Origin: Mumia sp. ZJ1417
GTDB taxonomy: Bacteria > Actinomycetota > Actinomycetes > Propionibacteriales > Nocardioidaceae
Assembly: GCF_014127285.1 (NCBI RefSeq)
Contig: NZ_CP059901.1
Location: forward strand, 2,294,001 to 2,358,000
DNA: 64,000 nucleotides
Direction of reading: 5' to 3'
A model generated the notes under the pieces. That model had not been told where the DNA came from and did not search any database. It was given only the letters and a program-made list of their open reading frames with translations. A program made the position numbers and the translations under genes. Positions 1 to 8,376 of this stretch are shown in pieces. Within the stretch, counting starts at the first letter, position 1; the number at the start of each line of letters is the position of its first letter.

Positions 1-201
1 TGGGTGGGGCGTACGGTCAGCGCCCTCGAAGCGGCCACACGAGGGCGGGTGGCGAGCATCTCCCGCTACGGCACCGCCGAGATCCCCGATGCGCAGATGG
101 TGCTCCAGGACGGTGACGTGCTCCACCTCTTCTCGCTCATCAGCGACTCCGAGACCGTCTTCAGCACGCTGTCCGAAGGTCCCCGCGAGGAGGACGCATG
201 A
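1..201 (+). CDS. TrkA-family K+ uptake subunit, C-terminal end (partial)
   Basis: This is the last 66 codons of a gene that starts left of the window. The visible residues, including DGDVLHLFSLISD, look like the end of a TrkA-C (RCK-C) domain, the cytoplasmic ligand-sensing module of Trk/Ktr potassium uptake systems. Its stop overlaps the next gene's start by 4 bases (ATGA), so the two should be translationally coupled, as in the paired CeoB/CeoC arrangement of actinobacteria. The Rossmann (TrkA-N) half would lie outside the window. The family call rests on the neighbour and on the end of the fold only. Confidence 0.65.
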   Translation, partial: WVGRTVSALEAATRGRVASISRYGTAEIPDAQMVLQDGDVLHLFSLISDSETVFSTLSEGPREEDA

Positions 202-893
202 AGGTCGCCATCGCCGGTGCGGGCGCGGTCGGCCGCTCCATCGCCGCCGAGCTCCTGGAGAACGGCCACGGCGTGCTCCTCATCGACCGCAACCCGCGCG
301 CGATCCGCTCCGACACCGTGCCCGGCGCTGACTGGCTCCTCGCCGATGCGTGCGAGCTCTCCGCGCTCGACGTCGCGCGCCTCGAACTCTTCGACGTCGT
401 GATCGCCGCGACCGGCGACGACAAGGCCAACCTTGTCGTCTCGCTGCTGGCCAAGACCGAGTTCGGCGTCGGTCGTACGGTCGCCCGGGTGAACCACCCC
501 GACAACGAGTGGCTGTTCAGCGACGCGTGGGGCGTCGACGTCTCGGTGTCGACGCCACGCATCATGTCGGCACTGGTCGAGGAGGCGGTGACGGTCGGCG
601 ACCTCGTTCGCCTGTTCTCGCTGCGCGGCTCGCACGCCAACCTGGTCGAGCTCACGCTGCCGGCGGACTCACCCCTGGTGAGCGTCCGGGTCAGCGACGT
701 CCGGTGGCCGCGCGACGTGGTCCTCGTGGCGATCCTGCGCCACAACGGCATCCAGGTGCCCGAGCCCGACCGTTCCCTCGAGGCCGGCGACGAGCTGCTG
801 TTCGTGGCCCCGGAGGATTCCGAGGAGGCGCTCCAGCACCTGCTCGCGCCGGTCGAGCACCACGCTGACCCGGACTCGCCAGACGCTCTCTGA
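198..893 (+). CDS. TrkA-family potassium uptake regulatory subunit
   Basis: This 231-residue protein gates a Trk-type K+ transporter by binding NAD(H) or ATP on the cytoplasmic side. A Rossmann motif GAGAVG sits at residues 7-12 and an acidic residue that would hold the ribose (LLIDRN, about D30) ends the second strand. The first ~130 residues form the TrkA-N domain and the last ~90 the TrkA-C domain. The length matches the single-RCK type (about 220-230) and not the double-length E. coli TrkA. The ATG overlaps the stop of the upstream TrkA gene (ATGA). The membrane pore subunit is not in the window. In mycobacteria such pairs are named ceoB/ceoC. Confidence 0.88.
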   Translation: MKVAIAGAGAVGRSIAAELLENGHGVLLIDRNPRAIRSDTVPGADWLLADACELSALDVARLELFDVVIAATGDDKANLVVSLLAKTEFGVGRTVARVNHPDNEWLFSDAWGVDVSVSTPRIMSALVEEAVTVGDLVRLFSLRGSHANLVELTLPADSPLVSVRVSDVRWPRDVVLVAILRHNGIQVPEPDRSLEAGDELLFVAPEDSEEALQHLLAPVEHHADPDSPDAL

Positions 894-937
894 CGTCATC
901 CCGGACGAGGGCCCCGTACCTCCAGACGTATGACGTC
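892..937. terminator. inverted repeat between convergent genes
   Basis: GACGTCAT (892-899) and ATGACGTC (930-937) are perfect 8-base arms around a 30-base loop. They lie between the stop of the TrkA gene and the stop of the convergent DUF3159 gene. There is no U-run, so this is a possible shared terminator or simply a palindrome. Confidence 0.35.
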
Positions 938-940
938 CGC

Positions 941-1684
941 TCAGTCGCGCGGCTGCACCTTCGGCTGGATCTCAAGTGCCTCGCGCGAGAGCAGGCGGCC
1001 GGCGGCCTCCGGGTCGGAGACGGGCGTGTGGTTGCGACCGAGCAGGTACACCATGCCGGCGAGGGTCGCGATCTGCAGTGGCCACCCCATGACGACCTTT
1101 GCCGTGCCGAGCAGCCCGACCTCGTCCGCCGCCCACAGCGGGTACTGGACGAGGACACGCAGCACGCACGGCAGGGCGAGGATCAGCGTCAACCGCGAGC
1201 AGAGCCGTACGAGGGCCTTGTCGCGGTGCCACGCCGTGGGGTCGCCCGTGACGCTGCCGACGATGAAGCCGACGATCGGCCAGCCGATGAGCACCGTGAA
1301 CACGAGCAGCACGGCATAGCCGCCGTTGTAGATGAGGCCGGGCAGGAACGCGTCACGGGCCTCGCCCGAGCGCAGCGCGAAGACGGCGGCGATCGCGATC
1401 CCGAAGAGCGAGTTGAGGACGAACTGCGTCGTGCTGCGCTGGACGAGGCGGACGGCCAGCAGCGCGACGGCGAGGCTGCCGCTGATCCACAGCGCCAGCT
1501 TGAGGTCGCGCGTGACGATCCAGCTCACCGTGAAGCCGATCGTCGGGACCGCGGCCTCGAGCATCCCGCGGACGCCGCCGAGCGCCTTGGCGAGCTGGGA
1601 ACGGACGACCTGCTCGACGGTGACCGTCGTCGCGGGGCCCCCCTGCGGCGCGGGGTCTTGCGGGGAGGGGGTGCTCTCGCTCAT
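941..1684 (-). CDS. DUF3159 membrane protein
   Basis: This 247-residue integral membrane protein has a Pro-rich cytoplasmic N-terminus (about residues 1-25) followed by about five or six hydrophobic segments. Examples are the stretches around VPTIGFTVSWIV, LALWISGSLAVALLAV and YAVLLVFTVLIGWPIVGFIV. It belongs to the actinobacterial DUF3159 family, which is regularly found between trkA and an OB-fold gene near dut. No biochemical function is known. Its start overlaps the stop of the OB-fold gene by 4 bases, so it is the distal cistron of the DUF3710/OB-fold/DUF3159 run on the minus strand. Confidence 0.8.
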   Translation of the reverse strand: MSESTPSPQDPAPQGGPATTVTVEQVVRSQLAKALGGVRGMLEAAVPTIGFTVSWIVTRDLKLALWISGSLAVALLAVRLVQRSTTQFVLNSLFGIAIAAVFALRSGEARDAFLPGLIYNGGYAVLLVFTVLIGWPIVGFIVGSVTGDPTAWHRDKALVRLCSRLTLILALPCVLRVLVQYPLWAADEVGLLGTAKVVMGWPLQIATLAGMVYLLGRNHTPVSDPEAAGRLLSREALEIQPKVQPRD

Positions 1685-2058
1685 CGACTCAGCTCGTATC
1701 GGGGGTTGTAGATCACACGATCGCCGTCGCGAAGCCCGAGACGGCCCGTTGCGGTGAGGGCGCGGCCGGCCTCGATGCCGGCGATGCGGCTGCGCCCGAG
1801 CCAGATCAGCGTCAGCGCGCCGGTGCCGTCGTACAGCGTCGCCTCGAGCGCACGTGCGCCTGTCCGCGGGCGGAGGGTCACGGCGCGAAGCTCACCGTGC
1901 ACCGTGACGACGTCGCCGGCCCGCTGATCGCAGACCGGACGGCAGCCTGCCGTCAGCGCGCCACGCCGCAGCGCTTCGTCGTCCGCACGCTCGGTGAGGC
2001 CGGACATGCGGTCACGGGCACGACTCCACATCCGGGTCACCGCTCCCGCGCTCGTCAT
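1681..2058 (-). CDS. OB-fold nucleic-acid-binding domain protein
   Basis: This 125-residue protein is a single OB fold. Residues about 45-115 read as alternating strands (VVTVHGELRAVTLRP, ALEATLYDGTGALTLIWLG, RALTATGRLGL), the pattern of RecG/RecJ-type OB domains that bind single-stranded nucleic acid. The short basic N-terminus may add contacts. It is cytoplasmic, has no catalytic domain and is usually annotated only as a DNA-binding protein. It overlaps DUF3159 by 4 bases downstream and follows DUF3710, a gene order widely kept in actinobacteria. Its partner is unknown. Confidence 0.75.
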   Translation of the reverse strand: MTSAGAVTRMWSRARDRMSGLTERADDEALRRGALTAGCRPVCDQRAGDVVTVHGELRAVTLRPRTGARALEATLYDGTGALTLIWLGRSRIAGIEAGRALTATGRLGLRDGDRVIYNPRYELSR

Positions 2059-2114
2059 GAGGACTGCCTCGTCATGCGTCCAGCCTAGGCCGCCGGGACG
2101 TCACCAGCGGTAGA

Positions 2115-2813
2115 TCAGGCCTCAGTCGTCGGCTGCTCGGCGCGCACGGCACCGGCGGGCACGACGACGGGGATCTGCTCGCGCGGCGGCATCGGGGTCG
2201 AGCCACGGACGACGACGACGTCACGGACCGCCTGCTCGAGGACGCTGTCGGGGTCCGAGGACGAGCCGAGCTTGCCCATGAAGGTCGCGCGCAGCAGCCA
2301 CCGGGGCCCGTCGACGCCGATGATACGGCTCGCCTGGACGCCCTGACGACCGTCCGGGGCCTGGACCGGCACCTCGACGCGCAGCTCGCGTCCGAACGTC
2401 GAGTCGACCTCGTCGACCTTGCCGCCCACGCGCTCGACCTCGGCGATGATCTCGGGGCGGATCTCCGCCCACAGGCCGCCGCCACGCGGCGCGGCGAAGG
2501 CGCGCAGCTCGACCGCGCTCTCCTCGGCAAGCGCGACCACGGAGGTGGCGACCCCCGTCTCGGGGTCGGTGGGGATCTGCAGGTCGAGCCCGACGCGTCC
2601 GTGCACGATCAGGGCACCGACATCGACGAACGTCGGGTCGTCCTCGGGGATCTCACGCTCGGAGGCGTCCCACGGACCTTGGGACCGGTCGTACGGCGCC
2701 GCAGCGCTGCCCTGGTCCTCGCCCGCCTGCGGAGCATCCGCGGCCCCGGTCTCGGGCTCCGTGGCCTCCGCAGCCGTCTCGTCGTGGTCCTTCTTGCGAC
2801 GACCGAACATCAC
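2115..2813 (-). CDS. DUF3710 domain-containing protein
   Basis: This 232-residue soluble protein is conserved in actinobacteria directly downstream of dut. The first ~70 residues are charged and low in complexity (MFGRRKKDHDETA, then Glu/Ala/Pro-rich). Residues ~75-220 form the DUF3710 domain, with motifs such as GLDLQIPTDPETG, GGLWAEIRPEI and a WLLRATFMGK strand. There are no membrane segments or known catalytic motif. Function is unknown. The conserved linkage to dUTPase hints at a housekeeping role, but that is only inference. Confidence 0.8.
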   Translation of the reverse strand: MMFGRRKKDHDETAAEATEPETGAADAPQAGEDQGSAAAPYDRSQGPWDASEREIPEDDPTFVDVGALIVHGRVGLDLQIPTDPETGVATSVVALAEESAVELRAFAAPRGGGLWAEIRPEIIAEVERVGGKVDEVDSTFGRELRVEVPVQAPDGRQGVQASRIIGVDGPRWLLRATFMGKLGSSSDPDSVLEQAVRDVVVVRGSTPMPPREQIPVVVPAGAVRAEQPTTEA

Positions 2814-2865
2814 CGCGCTCCTCTCGTCCTCGTGTCCCGTGGCTCGACAGCGCCGTGCCTCTCGA

Positions 2866-3321
2866 TCAGGTGGCCTGCGTCACGGCGAAACCACCCGTCG
2901 AACCGTACCCCCCGTCGCCACGCACGGACGGCGGGAGGGCGTCGACGACGCGGAAGTCGGCGCGTTCGACTCGCTGAAGCACCAGCTGGGCGATCCGGTC
3001 GCCCCTCGAGAGGACGATCGGCTCCGTCCGGTCGAGGTTGATAAGGCACACCTTGATCTCGCCACGGTACCCCGCGTCGACGGTGCCGGGAGCGTTGACG
3101 ATCGAGAGCCCGCAGCGGGCTGCGAGACCCGAGCGCGGGTGCACGAGAGCGACGTAGCCCGACGGCAGCGCGACGGCGATCCCGGTCGGGACGAGCGCCC
3201 GCTCACCCGGCTGGAGCCTCACGTCGACCGTCGTGCAGAGATCCGCCCCCGCGTCGTCGGGATGGGCGTACGACGGGAGCGGGACACCGTCGTCCAGACG
3301 TGTGAGCATGACCTCGACCAT
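2866..3321 (-). CDS. dut: dUTP diphosphatase (dUTPase)
   Basis: This cytoplasmic trimeric enzyme hydrolyses dUTP to dUMP and pyrophosphate, keeping uracil out of DNA and supplying dUMP for thymidylate. All five family motifs are visible: DDAGADL (I), HPRSGLAAR (II), [11 protein letters not shown] (III, with the catalytic Asp), RGDRIAQLV (IV) and the C-terminal Gly-rich [11 protein letters not shown] (V). At 151 residues it matches the family length exactly. It heads the minus-strand run dut/DUF3710/OB/DUF3159 and is divergent from DUF3093, with 53 bases between the starts. Confidence 0.97.
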   Translation of the reverse strand: MVEVMLTRLDDGVPLPSYAHPDDAGADLCTTVDVRLQPGERALVPTGIAVALPSGYVALVHPRSGLAARCGLSIVNAPGTVDAGYRGEIKVCLINLDRTEPIVLSRGDRIAQLVLQRVERADFRVVDALPPSVRGDGGYGSTGGFAVTQAT

Positions 3322-3374
3322 GTCGCACGACCCTACCGGTCAGGGCACCCTTACCCGCATGGCAACCTTGTCGC

Positions 3375-3845
3375 ATGACCCGTGACGCCGATGTGCCGTC
3401 GTACCGCGAGCACCTGAGCGTCCCAGCGTCGTGGTGGCTCGGCGCCGTCGGCCTCGCCTTCATGGTCTGGTGGATCTTCGCCCTCGCCACTCCCGCGTGG
3501 GTGGCGCTCGCTGCGGCGCTCCTCGCCGCGGTGGCCATCGGGTTTGGGCTCGTGCAGTACGGCAGCGCCGCGGTCGAGGTGTCCAACGTGCACCTGCGCG
3601 CCGGTTCGGCGCGCATCCCGCTCGTGCACTGCGGCGAGGTGACTGTCCTCGACGCCGCCCAGACCCGCGCGCTGCACGGCCCGCAGGCCGACGCACGCGC
3701 GTTCTTCCTGATCCGGCCGTACATCACCACGGCGGTCCGCATCGAGGTCGTCGATCCCCGCGACCCGACGCCCTACTGGCTCATCGGCACCCGTCACCCG
3801 CACGAGCTCGCCGATGCCCTCCTCGCGCGACGCGCCCGCGGCTAG
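3375..3845 (+). CDS. DUF3093 membrane protein
   Basis: This 156-residue actinobacterial membrane protein is typically encoded divergently from dut. Residues ~18-62 contain two adjacent membrane segments (WWLGAVGLAFMVWWIFALA, then VALAAALLAAVAIGFGLV). The remaining ~90 residues form a soluble strand-rich region with the conserved RPYITTAV and PTPYWLIGTRHP segments characteristic of DUF3093. Function is unknown. The ATG lies 53 bases from the dut start, so both share a short promoter region. Confidence 0.8.
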   Translation: MTRDADVPSYREHLSVPASWWLGAVGLAFMVWWIFALATPAWVALAAALLAAVAIGFGLVQYGSAAVEVSNVHLRAGSARIPLVHCGEVTVLDAAQTRALHGPQADARAFFLIRPYITTAVRIEVVDPRDPTPYWLIGTRHPHELADALLARRARG

Positions 3846-3852
3846 ATAACGA

Positions 3853-3896
3853 CCTGAGGGCGATTCTCGCCGAAGGCTGCGGAAAACCTTCTCAGG
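3853..3896 (+). other. compact nested hairpin after DUF3093
   Basis: Outer arms CCTGAG (3853-3858) and CTCAGG (3891-3896) enclose a GGCGA/TCGCC hairpin (3859-3871) and a second GAAGG/CCTTC hairpin (about 3872-3891), giving a three-way-junction-like fold followed by a run of C. It could terminate DUF3093 transcription or form the leader of the next gene. This is seen by eye only; no energy was calculated. Confidence 0.4.
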
Positions 3897-3958
3897 CCCC
3901 CCCACGGAGATTAGGTTGTGCGGACTGACACGACCGATCGTGGGACCGAGGAGCAGCC

Positions 3959-5479
3959 GTGGAGGGATTCGGAGGCGGACTGGTCCTCATGCAGCGCGAC
4001 GACTGGCCCGCGTTCGTCGATCGCATGTTCGCAGAGTCGAGGGACGAGGTCGACACCGTGGTGTCGCACACCCAGAACCAGTCGGTCGGGCTGCGCTCCG
4101 AGAGCTTGATGCGGGTCCACTTCGCCCAGTCCCAGCGCTGCCTCGTCCTCCCCTATCCGATCGGACGCAACGGCGACGGGCGCGAGATCCTCACCCTCTT
4201 CATCGGGTTGTCGCCGATGCGCGCGGGCGCGCTGGGGTCTGACGTCCTCTCGGCCGCGCGACTGCCGCGTGAGCGGCTGTCAGGCCAGTTCGGCCAACCG
4301 ATCGGGCCCACCTCGCAGGTCATCGACCTGCTCGGCCCCCCGATCGCGGTGCTCGAGAGATGGTGGTCCGTCGAGCTCCCGTCCGTCGTGATCTTCGTCA
4401 GCGCCGAGACGACCGAGGACACTGTCGTACGGCTCGTCGAGAAGGCCGTGCCCGCTGCGGCGCGCCCGGTCGTTCCGATCCTCGTCGTCCCCGAGCGCGT
4501 CCGTGACGCCGTCACCTGCGTCCTGGGCGCGTACGGGCTCGCCCTGCCGCGCGCTGGTGGGGCCGTGGTCGCCCGCACAGCCCACGAACACCGGGCACGC
4601 GAGATCGCCACCCATTTCCCCCTCCGAGAAGACCCTCGGCGGCTCGCCCGCGTGATCGCCTGCGCCGTGGTCGAGCTGGGCACCGAGGTCCAGATGGCGC
4701 TCGCCACCAATGCCGCCGACAAGCTCCGCAACCTGCTTGCGGACGAGGACGACCCCGAGGAGCTCGCGCTGCGACGCGAGATCGAGCGTCAGACCTCCCG
4801 AGCAGATCGCCTCGACAACGAGCTGCACACGGCCCGCCGCCGCATCCGCCAGCTCGAGACCCTCGTCGCCCGCACAGAGCAGCAGAAGGCGGCGCCAGCG
4901 GCCCAGGTGGGCCCTCCAGCGGCCGCCCCTGTCTCGCGAGAGCCGGAGGCGGCGCCGCGCGTCCCTCCTCCTCCTCCTCCTCCGGAGTTCGCGACGTTCG
5001 CCGACCTGCTGGCCGCCGCGCGCCGCACGCTGAAGCACGTTGACCTCGCCGACGACCTCGAGGTCCGCGCGGCGGCGATCGACGAGCACGCCAAATCACC
5101 ACGCTGGCGTCAGCGCTCGTGGGAGGCCCTCACGCTCCTCGAGGAGTACGCCGCCGCCAAGGCCGGCGGCACCGCGACAGCGCCCAGCCTTCGGGCGTAC
5201 GTCGAGGATCATCCGCGCCCGACGATCTCCCCCAAGCACGTGGCCGCGGGCGAGTCCCAGCTCATCAAGGACACCCCGCACTTCCGCGAACCCCGTACCT
5301 TCACGCTCCCCCGTGAGGTCGCGCCGTCCGGGAAGGCCTTCTTCGGCCCCCACATCCGCATCCAGCTCGGCGGCGGCAGGCCCACCCCCCGGCTCTACTT
5401 CTACGACGACACGTCCGGGCCGACCCGCAGGGTCTACGTCGGCCATCTCGGCGACCATCTCCGTACCCGCCGGACGTGA
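3959..5479 (+). CDS. large uncharacterised protein with coiled coil and conserved C-terminal module
   Basis: I do not recognise this 506-residue protein. Residues ~1-250 are an alpha/beta region without a known motif. Residues ~265-310 are a charged heptad-like coiled coil (ELALRREIERQ...). Residues ~315-345 are an Ala/Pro-rich linker ending in a run of seven prolines. The last ~70 residues (KAFFGPHIRIQLG, PRLYFYDDTSGPTRRVYVG, HLGDHL) look like a compact domain that I recall ending other uncharacterised actinobacterial proteins. There are no signal peptide or membrane segments. The GTG at 3959 has GAGGAG 5 bases upstream; an ATG at 3989 is an alternative. It sits between DUF3093 and DUF4235/DUF4193, genes often adjacent in relatives, so it looks like an insertion in a core block. 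Confidence 0.7.
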   Translation: MEGFGGGLVLMQRDDWPAFVDRMFAESRDEVDTVVSHTQNQSVGLRSESLMRVHFAQSQRCLVLPYPIGRNGDGREILTLFIGLSPMRAGALGSDVLSAARLPRERLSGQFGQPIGPTSQVIDLLGPPIAVLERWWSVELPSVVIFVSAETTEDTVVRLVEKAVPAAARPVVPILVVPERVRDAVTCVLGAYGLALPRAGGAVVARTAHEHRAREIATHFPLREDPRRLARVIACAVVELGTEVQMALATNAADKLRNLLADEDDPEELALRREIERQTSRADRLDNELHTARRRIRQLETLVARTEQQKAAPAAQVGPPAAAPVSREPEAAPRVPPPPPPPEFATFADLLAAARRTLKHVDLADDLEVRAAAIDEHAKSPRWRQRSWEALTLLEEYAAAKAGGTATAPSLRAYVEDHPRPTISPKHVAAGESQLIKDTPHFREPRTFTLPREVAPSGKAFFGPHIRIQLGGGRPTPRLYFYDDTSGPTRRVYVGHLGDHLRTRRT

Positions 5480-5561
5480 CCGCCCGCGCATCGGCTGCCG
5501 GAGGCGCTACCGTTTCGGCTGTGCGGGCCTCCGCACCTCGACGACGAAAGGACGGGTGAGC

Positions 5562-5912
5562 GTGGCGCGCAGCGCAAAGAAGCCGGCGGCGGGCACGACG
5601 GCGAAGAAGCCGAAGCAGAAGCGGCCCAGCAAGGCGGCGTGGCGACTGATCGACCGCACCTCGACGATCGCGGCCGGTGTCATCGCGACCCAGGCCGCCG
5701 CACTCGTCTGGAGGGCCGCCACAGGCCACCGGCCGCCCAGCGCCGACGCCTCGCGCGATCCGGGCATGGCGACCCGCGAGGCGGTGGCGTGGGCAGTGCT
5801 GGCTGGTGCGAGCGCCGGCCTGATCAAGGTGGTCCTCAACCGCCAGGCGGTCGCCTACTGGGTGAAGTCCACCGGCGACCTGCCTCCGGGGTTCAAGCAC
5901 CCCAAGACCTGA
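5562..5912 (+). CDS. DUF4235 domain-containing membrane protein
   Basis: This 116-residue protein has a Lys/Ala-rich N-terminus (residues 1-25, AKKPKQKRPSK). The DUF4235 core begins WRLIDRTSTIAAGVIATQAA and includes EAVAWAVLAGASAGLIKVV, so about two membrane helices and a short cytoplasmic tail. Function is unknown. The GTG at 5562 has GAAAGGA about 8 bases upstream; a GTG two codons earlier (5556) is too close to that site. A strong bidirectional hairpin follows the stop and separates it from the convergent DUF4193 gene. Confidence 0.75.
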   Translation: MARSAKKPAAGTTAKKPKQKRPSKAAWRLIDRTSTIAAGVIATQAAALVWRAATGHRPPSADASRDPGMATREAVAWAVLAGASAGLIKVVLNRQAVAYWVKSTGDLPPGFKHPKT

Positions 5913-5932
5913 CCGTCCGTCCCACCAGGACA

Positions 5933-5974
5933 CGACGACGCCCCCGACCGTCAGACGGTTCGGGGGCGTCGTCG
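5933..5974. terminator. bidirectional intrinsic-type terminator
   Basis: A long GC-rich stem (left arm CGACGACGCCCCCGA, right arm TCGGGGGCGTCGTCG) closes a short CCG/CGG-flanked loop between the convergent DUF4235 and DUF4193 genes. The position 20 bases after one stop and just after the other fits a shared terminator, though no clear U-run follows. Confidence 0.75.
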
Positions 5975-5984
5975 TTGAACCTGA

Positions 5985-6281
5985 TTAAGCGCAGTCCACG
6001 CAGATCAGCTGCTTGCCCTTCTCACGGGCGAGCTGACTGCGGTGATGCACCAGGAAGCACGACGTGCATGTGAACTCGTCCAGCTGCCTAGGAAGCACCT
6101 GGACCGAGAGTTCCTCGTGCGACAGATCGGCTCCGGGCAGCTCGAAAGACTCGGCCGCTTCGACCTCGTCCTCATCGACCTTGCCGGAGTTCTTCTCGTG
6201 CCGACGAGCCTTGAGCTCCTCGATGCTGTCTTCCGACTGCTCTTCTTCGGTCTTCCGAGGAGCGTCGTAGTCGGTCGCCAT
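5985..6281 (-). CDS. DUF4193 domain-containing protein (zinc-ribbon-like)
   Basis: This 98-residue, acidic actinobacterial protein begins MATDYDAPRKTEEEQSEDS, a highly conserved family opening. The C-terminal half carries two CxxC pairs (CTSC near residue 77 and CVDC at the very end), an arrangement that suggests one bound zinc. No enzymatic motif is present and its function is unknown. It is a near-universal neighbour of dut and sepH in this phylum, which supports vertical inheritance of the block. An upstream AGGAGG sits 6 bases before the ATG. Confidence 0.88.
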   Translation of the reverse strand: MATDYDAPRKTEEEQSEDSIEELKARRHEKNSGKVDEDEVEAAESFELPGADLSHEELSVQVLPRQLDEFTCTSCFLVHHRSQLAREKGKQLICVDCA

Positions 6282-6389
6282 GAACCCTCCTCTTGACGTC
6301 TCGCACCCGGCCCCCGAGGGGCGGGCTCATCCCATTTCCATAACCTTCAGGCGCGCAGATTGTGCCACACAGATCGGCACGACCCAACT

Positions 6390-7205
6390 TCAGAAGCCAC
6401 AAGCGCGTACGAGCCGCAAAAATTCCTCCGCAAACGCTTCCGGTGCGGCGACGACCAGTCGTTCGTCCGGGGGACCGTCGAGTCCGGTCACGATAACCCC
6501 GGCCTCCCTTGCGATCAGGCCCCCTGCGGCCAGGTCCCATGGTGCCAGACCCTGCTCGACGTACGCGTCGAGATGGCCCGCGGCAAGCGCGCAGAGGTCG
6601 AGCGCGGCCGATCCGGTGCGACGGATATCACGTACATCGAGCAGCATCCGCGCTACTGCCTGTGCTTGCCGTGCCCGCACCTCGGGCACGTAGTTGAACC
6701 CGGTCGCGACGAGGGCCTGAGAGGTCGCAGCAGGGGCGACCGACTGCAGCCTGACCGCCTCGCGCGACGGGCACTCCCGCCAGAACGAGCCGTTTCCTCG
6801 CACGGCGGTGAACTCGTGGCCCGCTGCAACGTCCACGACGCACCCTGCCTCGACGACACCGTCGACCTCGGCAGCGATGGCGACGGCGTACTGCGGGAGC
6901 CCGTAGATGAAGTTGACGGTGCCGTCGATCGGGTCGACGACCCACCGCACACCGGTGGAGCCCACGAGGCTCTCCCCGCCCTCCTCTCCCAGGAAGGCGT
7001 CGTCGGGCCGCTCGGCGAGGATCATCGACCGTACGAGCTGCTCGGTCGCGCGGTCGATCTCCGTGACGGGGTCGGTCGGACTCGACTTCGTGGCCGCGAC
7101 GTCGACTCTGCCGGCCGGTCGGCGCTCGCGTACGAACGCAGCGGCAGCTCGCGCGGTCCTCAGCGCCAGCGTCCCCAGCGCCTCTGGGTCGGGACGACCG
7201 GTCAC
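6390..7205 (-). CDS. inositol monophosphatase family protein
   Basis: This 271-residue Mg-dependent phosphatase of the IMPase superfamily hydrolyses inositol-1-phosphate or a related sugar phosphate in the cytoplasm. The metal-site motifs are visible: the acidic EEGGES loop, [15 protein letters not shown] (residues ~80-95) and the C-terminal [14 protein letters not shown]. In actinobacteria such enzymes feed inositol lipids and mycothiol; SuhB- or HisN-like roles are alternatives. I place the start at the GTG overlapping the ferrochelatase stop by 4 bases (GTGA). A longer reading from 7274 would run 24 codons into hemH and adds only a non-conserved, Pro/Gly-rich stretch. Confidence 0.88.
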   Translation of the reverse strand: MTGRPDPEALGTLALRTARAAAAFVRERRPAGRVDVAATKSSPTDPVTEIDRATEQLVRSMILAERPDDAFLGEEGGESLVGSTGVRWVVDPIDGTVNFIYGLPQYAVAIAAEVDGVVEAGCVVDVAAGHEFTAVRGNGSFWRECPSREAVRLQSVAPAATSQALVATGFNYVPEVRARQAQAVARMLLDVRDIRRTGSAALDLCALAAGHLDAYVEQGLAPWDLAAGGLIAREAGVIVTGLDGPPDERLVVAAPEAFAEEFLRLVRACGF

Positions 7206-8338
7206 GGGGTCTTCTCCCCCAGCAGCGCCGGCCGCTCGGGGTCCCGGAGGTTGGCACAGCACCCGGCGGGACACGCGTTCCAGCTCGGCGGGAGCTCGCC
7301 GACGACGGGCTGCACAGGCTCCTCGCCACGTGCGGCCGCAGCCCGCTCGACGACCAGCTCACGGATCGCGGCGACGAACCGCGGATCCACCCCGGGAGTC
7401 GGGACCCTCGCGAAGCCGAGTCCGAGCCGCTCCGCGGTCTCCTTCGCCTCCGTGTCGAGGTCGTAGATGACCTCCATGTGGTCCGACACGAAGCCGATCG
7501 GGATCAGGACCACCGACGCGACGCCCTCCGCGGTGAGCTGCTCGAGGTGGTCGTTGACGTCCGGCTCGAGCCACGGCACGTGCGGCGAGCCCGAGCGGGA
7601 GCAGTACACGAGGTCGTACGCCCGCTCGACGCCGGTGCGCTCGGCGACGGCGGAGGCGACCTGCGCGGCGACGTCGCGGTGCTCGCGCACGTAGGCGGCA
7701 CCACCGACGAGCGCCTCGCCGGTGGTGAAGCGCCCGCTCGCCTCGTTCATCGCGTCCGGGATCGAGTGGGTGACGAACACCAGCCGGGTGGCCGCAGCGT
7801 CGTAGCCCTCGTCGCCGAGCCGGTCGAGCGCCCCCACGGTGCCGTCGACGAACGGGGCGACGAACCCCGGGTGGTTGAAGTAGTGGCGGATCCGGTCGAG
7901 CCGCGGCGCGTCCTCGCCGACTGCGGCGGTCGCGTCGTACAGGTTCTCGCGATACTGGCGGCAGCCGGAGTACGACGTGTACGCGCTCGTGAACAGGCAC
8001 ACGGCCCGCTCCACGCCGTCGTCGCGCATCTGCGCGAGCGTGTCCGCGAGGTAGGGATCCCAGTTGCGGTTGCCCCAGTAGATCGGCAGGTCGATGCCGT
8101 GGGTGCGCAGCTCGAGCTGGAGGACGGCGAGCAGGTCGCGATTCTGGTCGTTGATCGGCGAACGTCCGCCGAACGAGAAGTAGTGCTCTCCCACCTCCAC
8201 GAGCCGCTCGCGCGGGATGCCGCGCCCGCGGGTGACGTTCTCGAGGAACGGGACGACGTCGTCAGGCTGCTCCGGCCCCCCGAAGGAGACCAGCAGGAAC
8301 GCGTCGTACGGACGGGTGTCGGGGACGGGTCGATCCAT
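7202..8338 (-). CDS. hemH: ferrochelatase (coproporphyrin III type)
   Basis: This 378-residue enzyme inserts Fe2+ into the porphyrin ring. In actinobacteria the substrate is coproporphyrin III, and heme is then made by ChdC. The N-terminal [17 protein letters not shown] loop and the THSIPDAM metal-ligand His are visible. The C-terminus has a Cys cluster (ACPAGCC), which with a further internal Cys would hold the [2Fe-2S] cluster seen in actinobacterial enzymes. I choose the ATG at 8338 because GGAAGG lies 9 bases upstream; the ATG at 8347 would have no spacer. It is coupled to the downstream inositol monophosphatase by a 4-base overlap. Confidence 0.95.
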   Translation of the reverse strand: MDRPVPDTRPYDAFLLVSFGGPEQPDDVVPFLENVTRGRGIPRERLVEVGEHYFSFGGRSPINDQNRDLLAVLQLELRTHGIDLPIYWGNRNWDPYLADTLAQMRDDGVERAVCLFTSAYTSYSGCRQYRENLYDATAAVGEDAPRLDRIRHYFNHPGFVAPFVDGTVGALDRLGDEGYDAAATRLVFVTHSIPDAMNEASGRFTTGEALVGGAAYVREHRDVAAQVASAVAERTGVERAYDLVYCSRSGSPHVPWLEPDVNDHLEQLTAEGVASVVLIPIGFVSDHMEVIYDLDTEAKETAERLGLGFARVPTPGVDPRFVAAIRELVVERAAAARGEEPVQPVVGELPPSWNACPAGCCANLRDPERPALLGEKTP

Positions 8339-8376
8339 GTCGGCCATCCTTCCAACCCTGGCGATACGCTGCAGGG

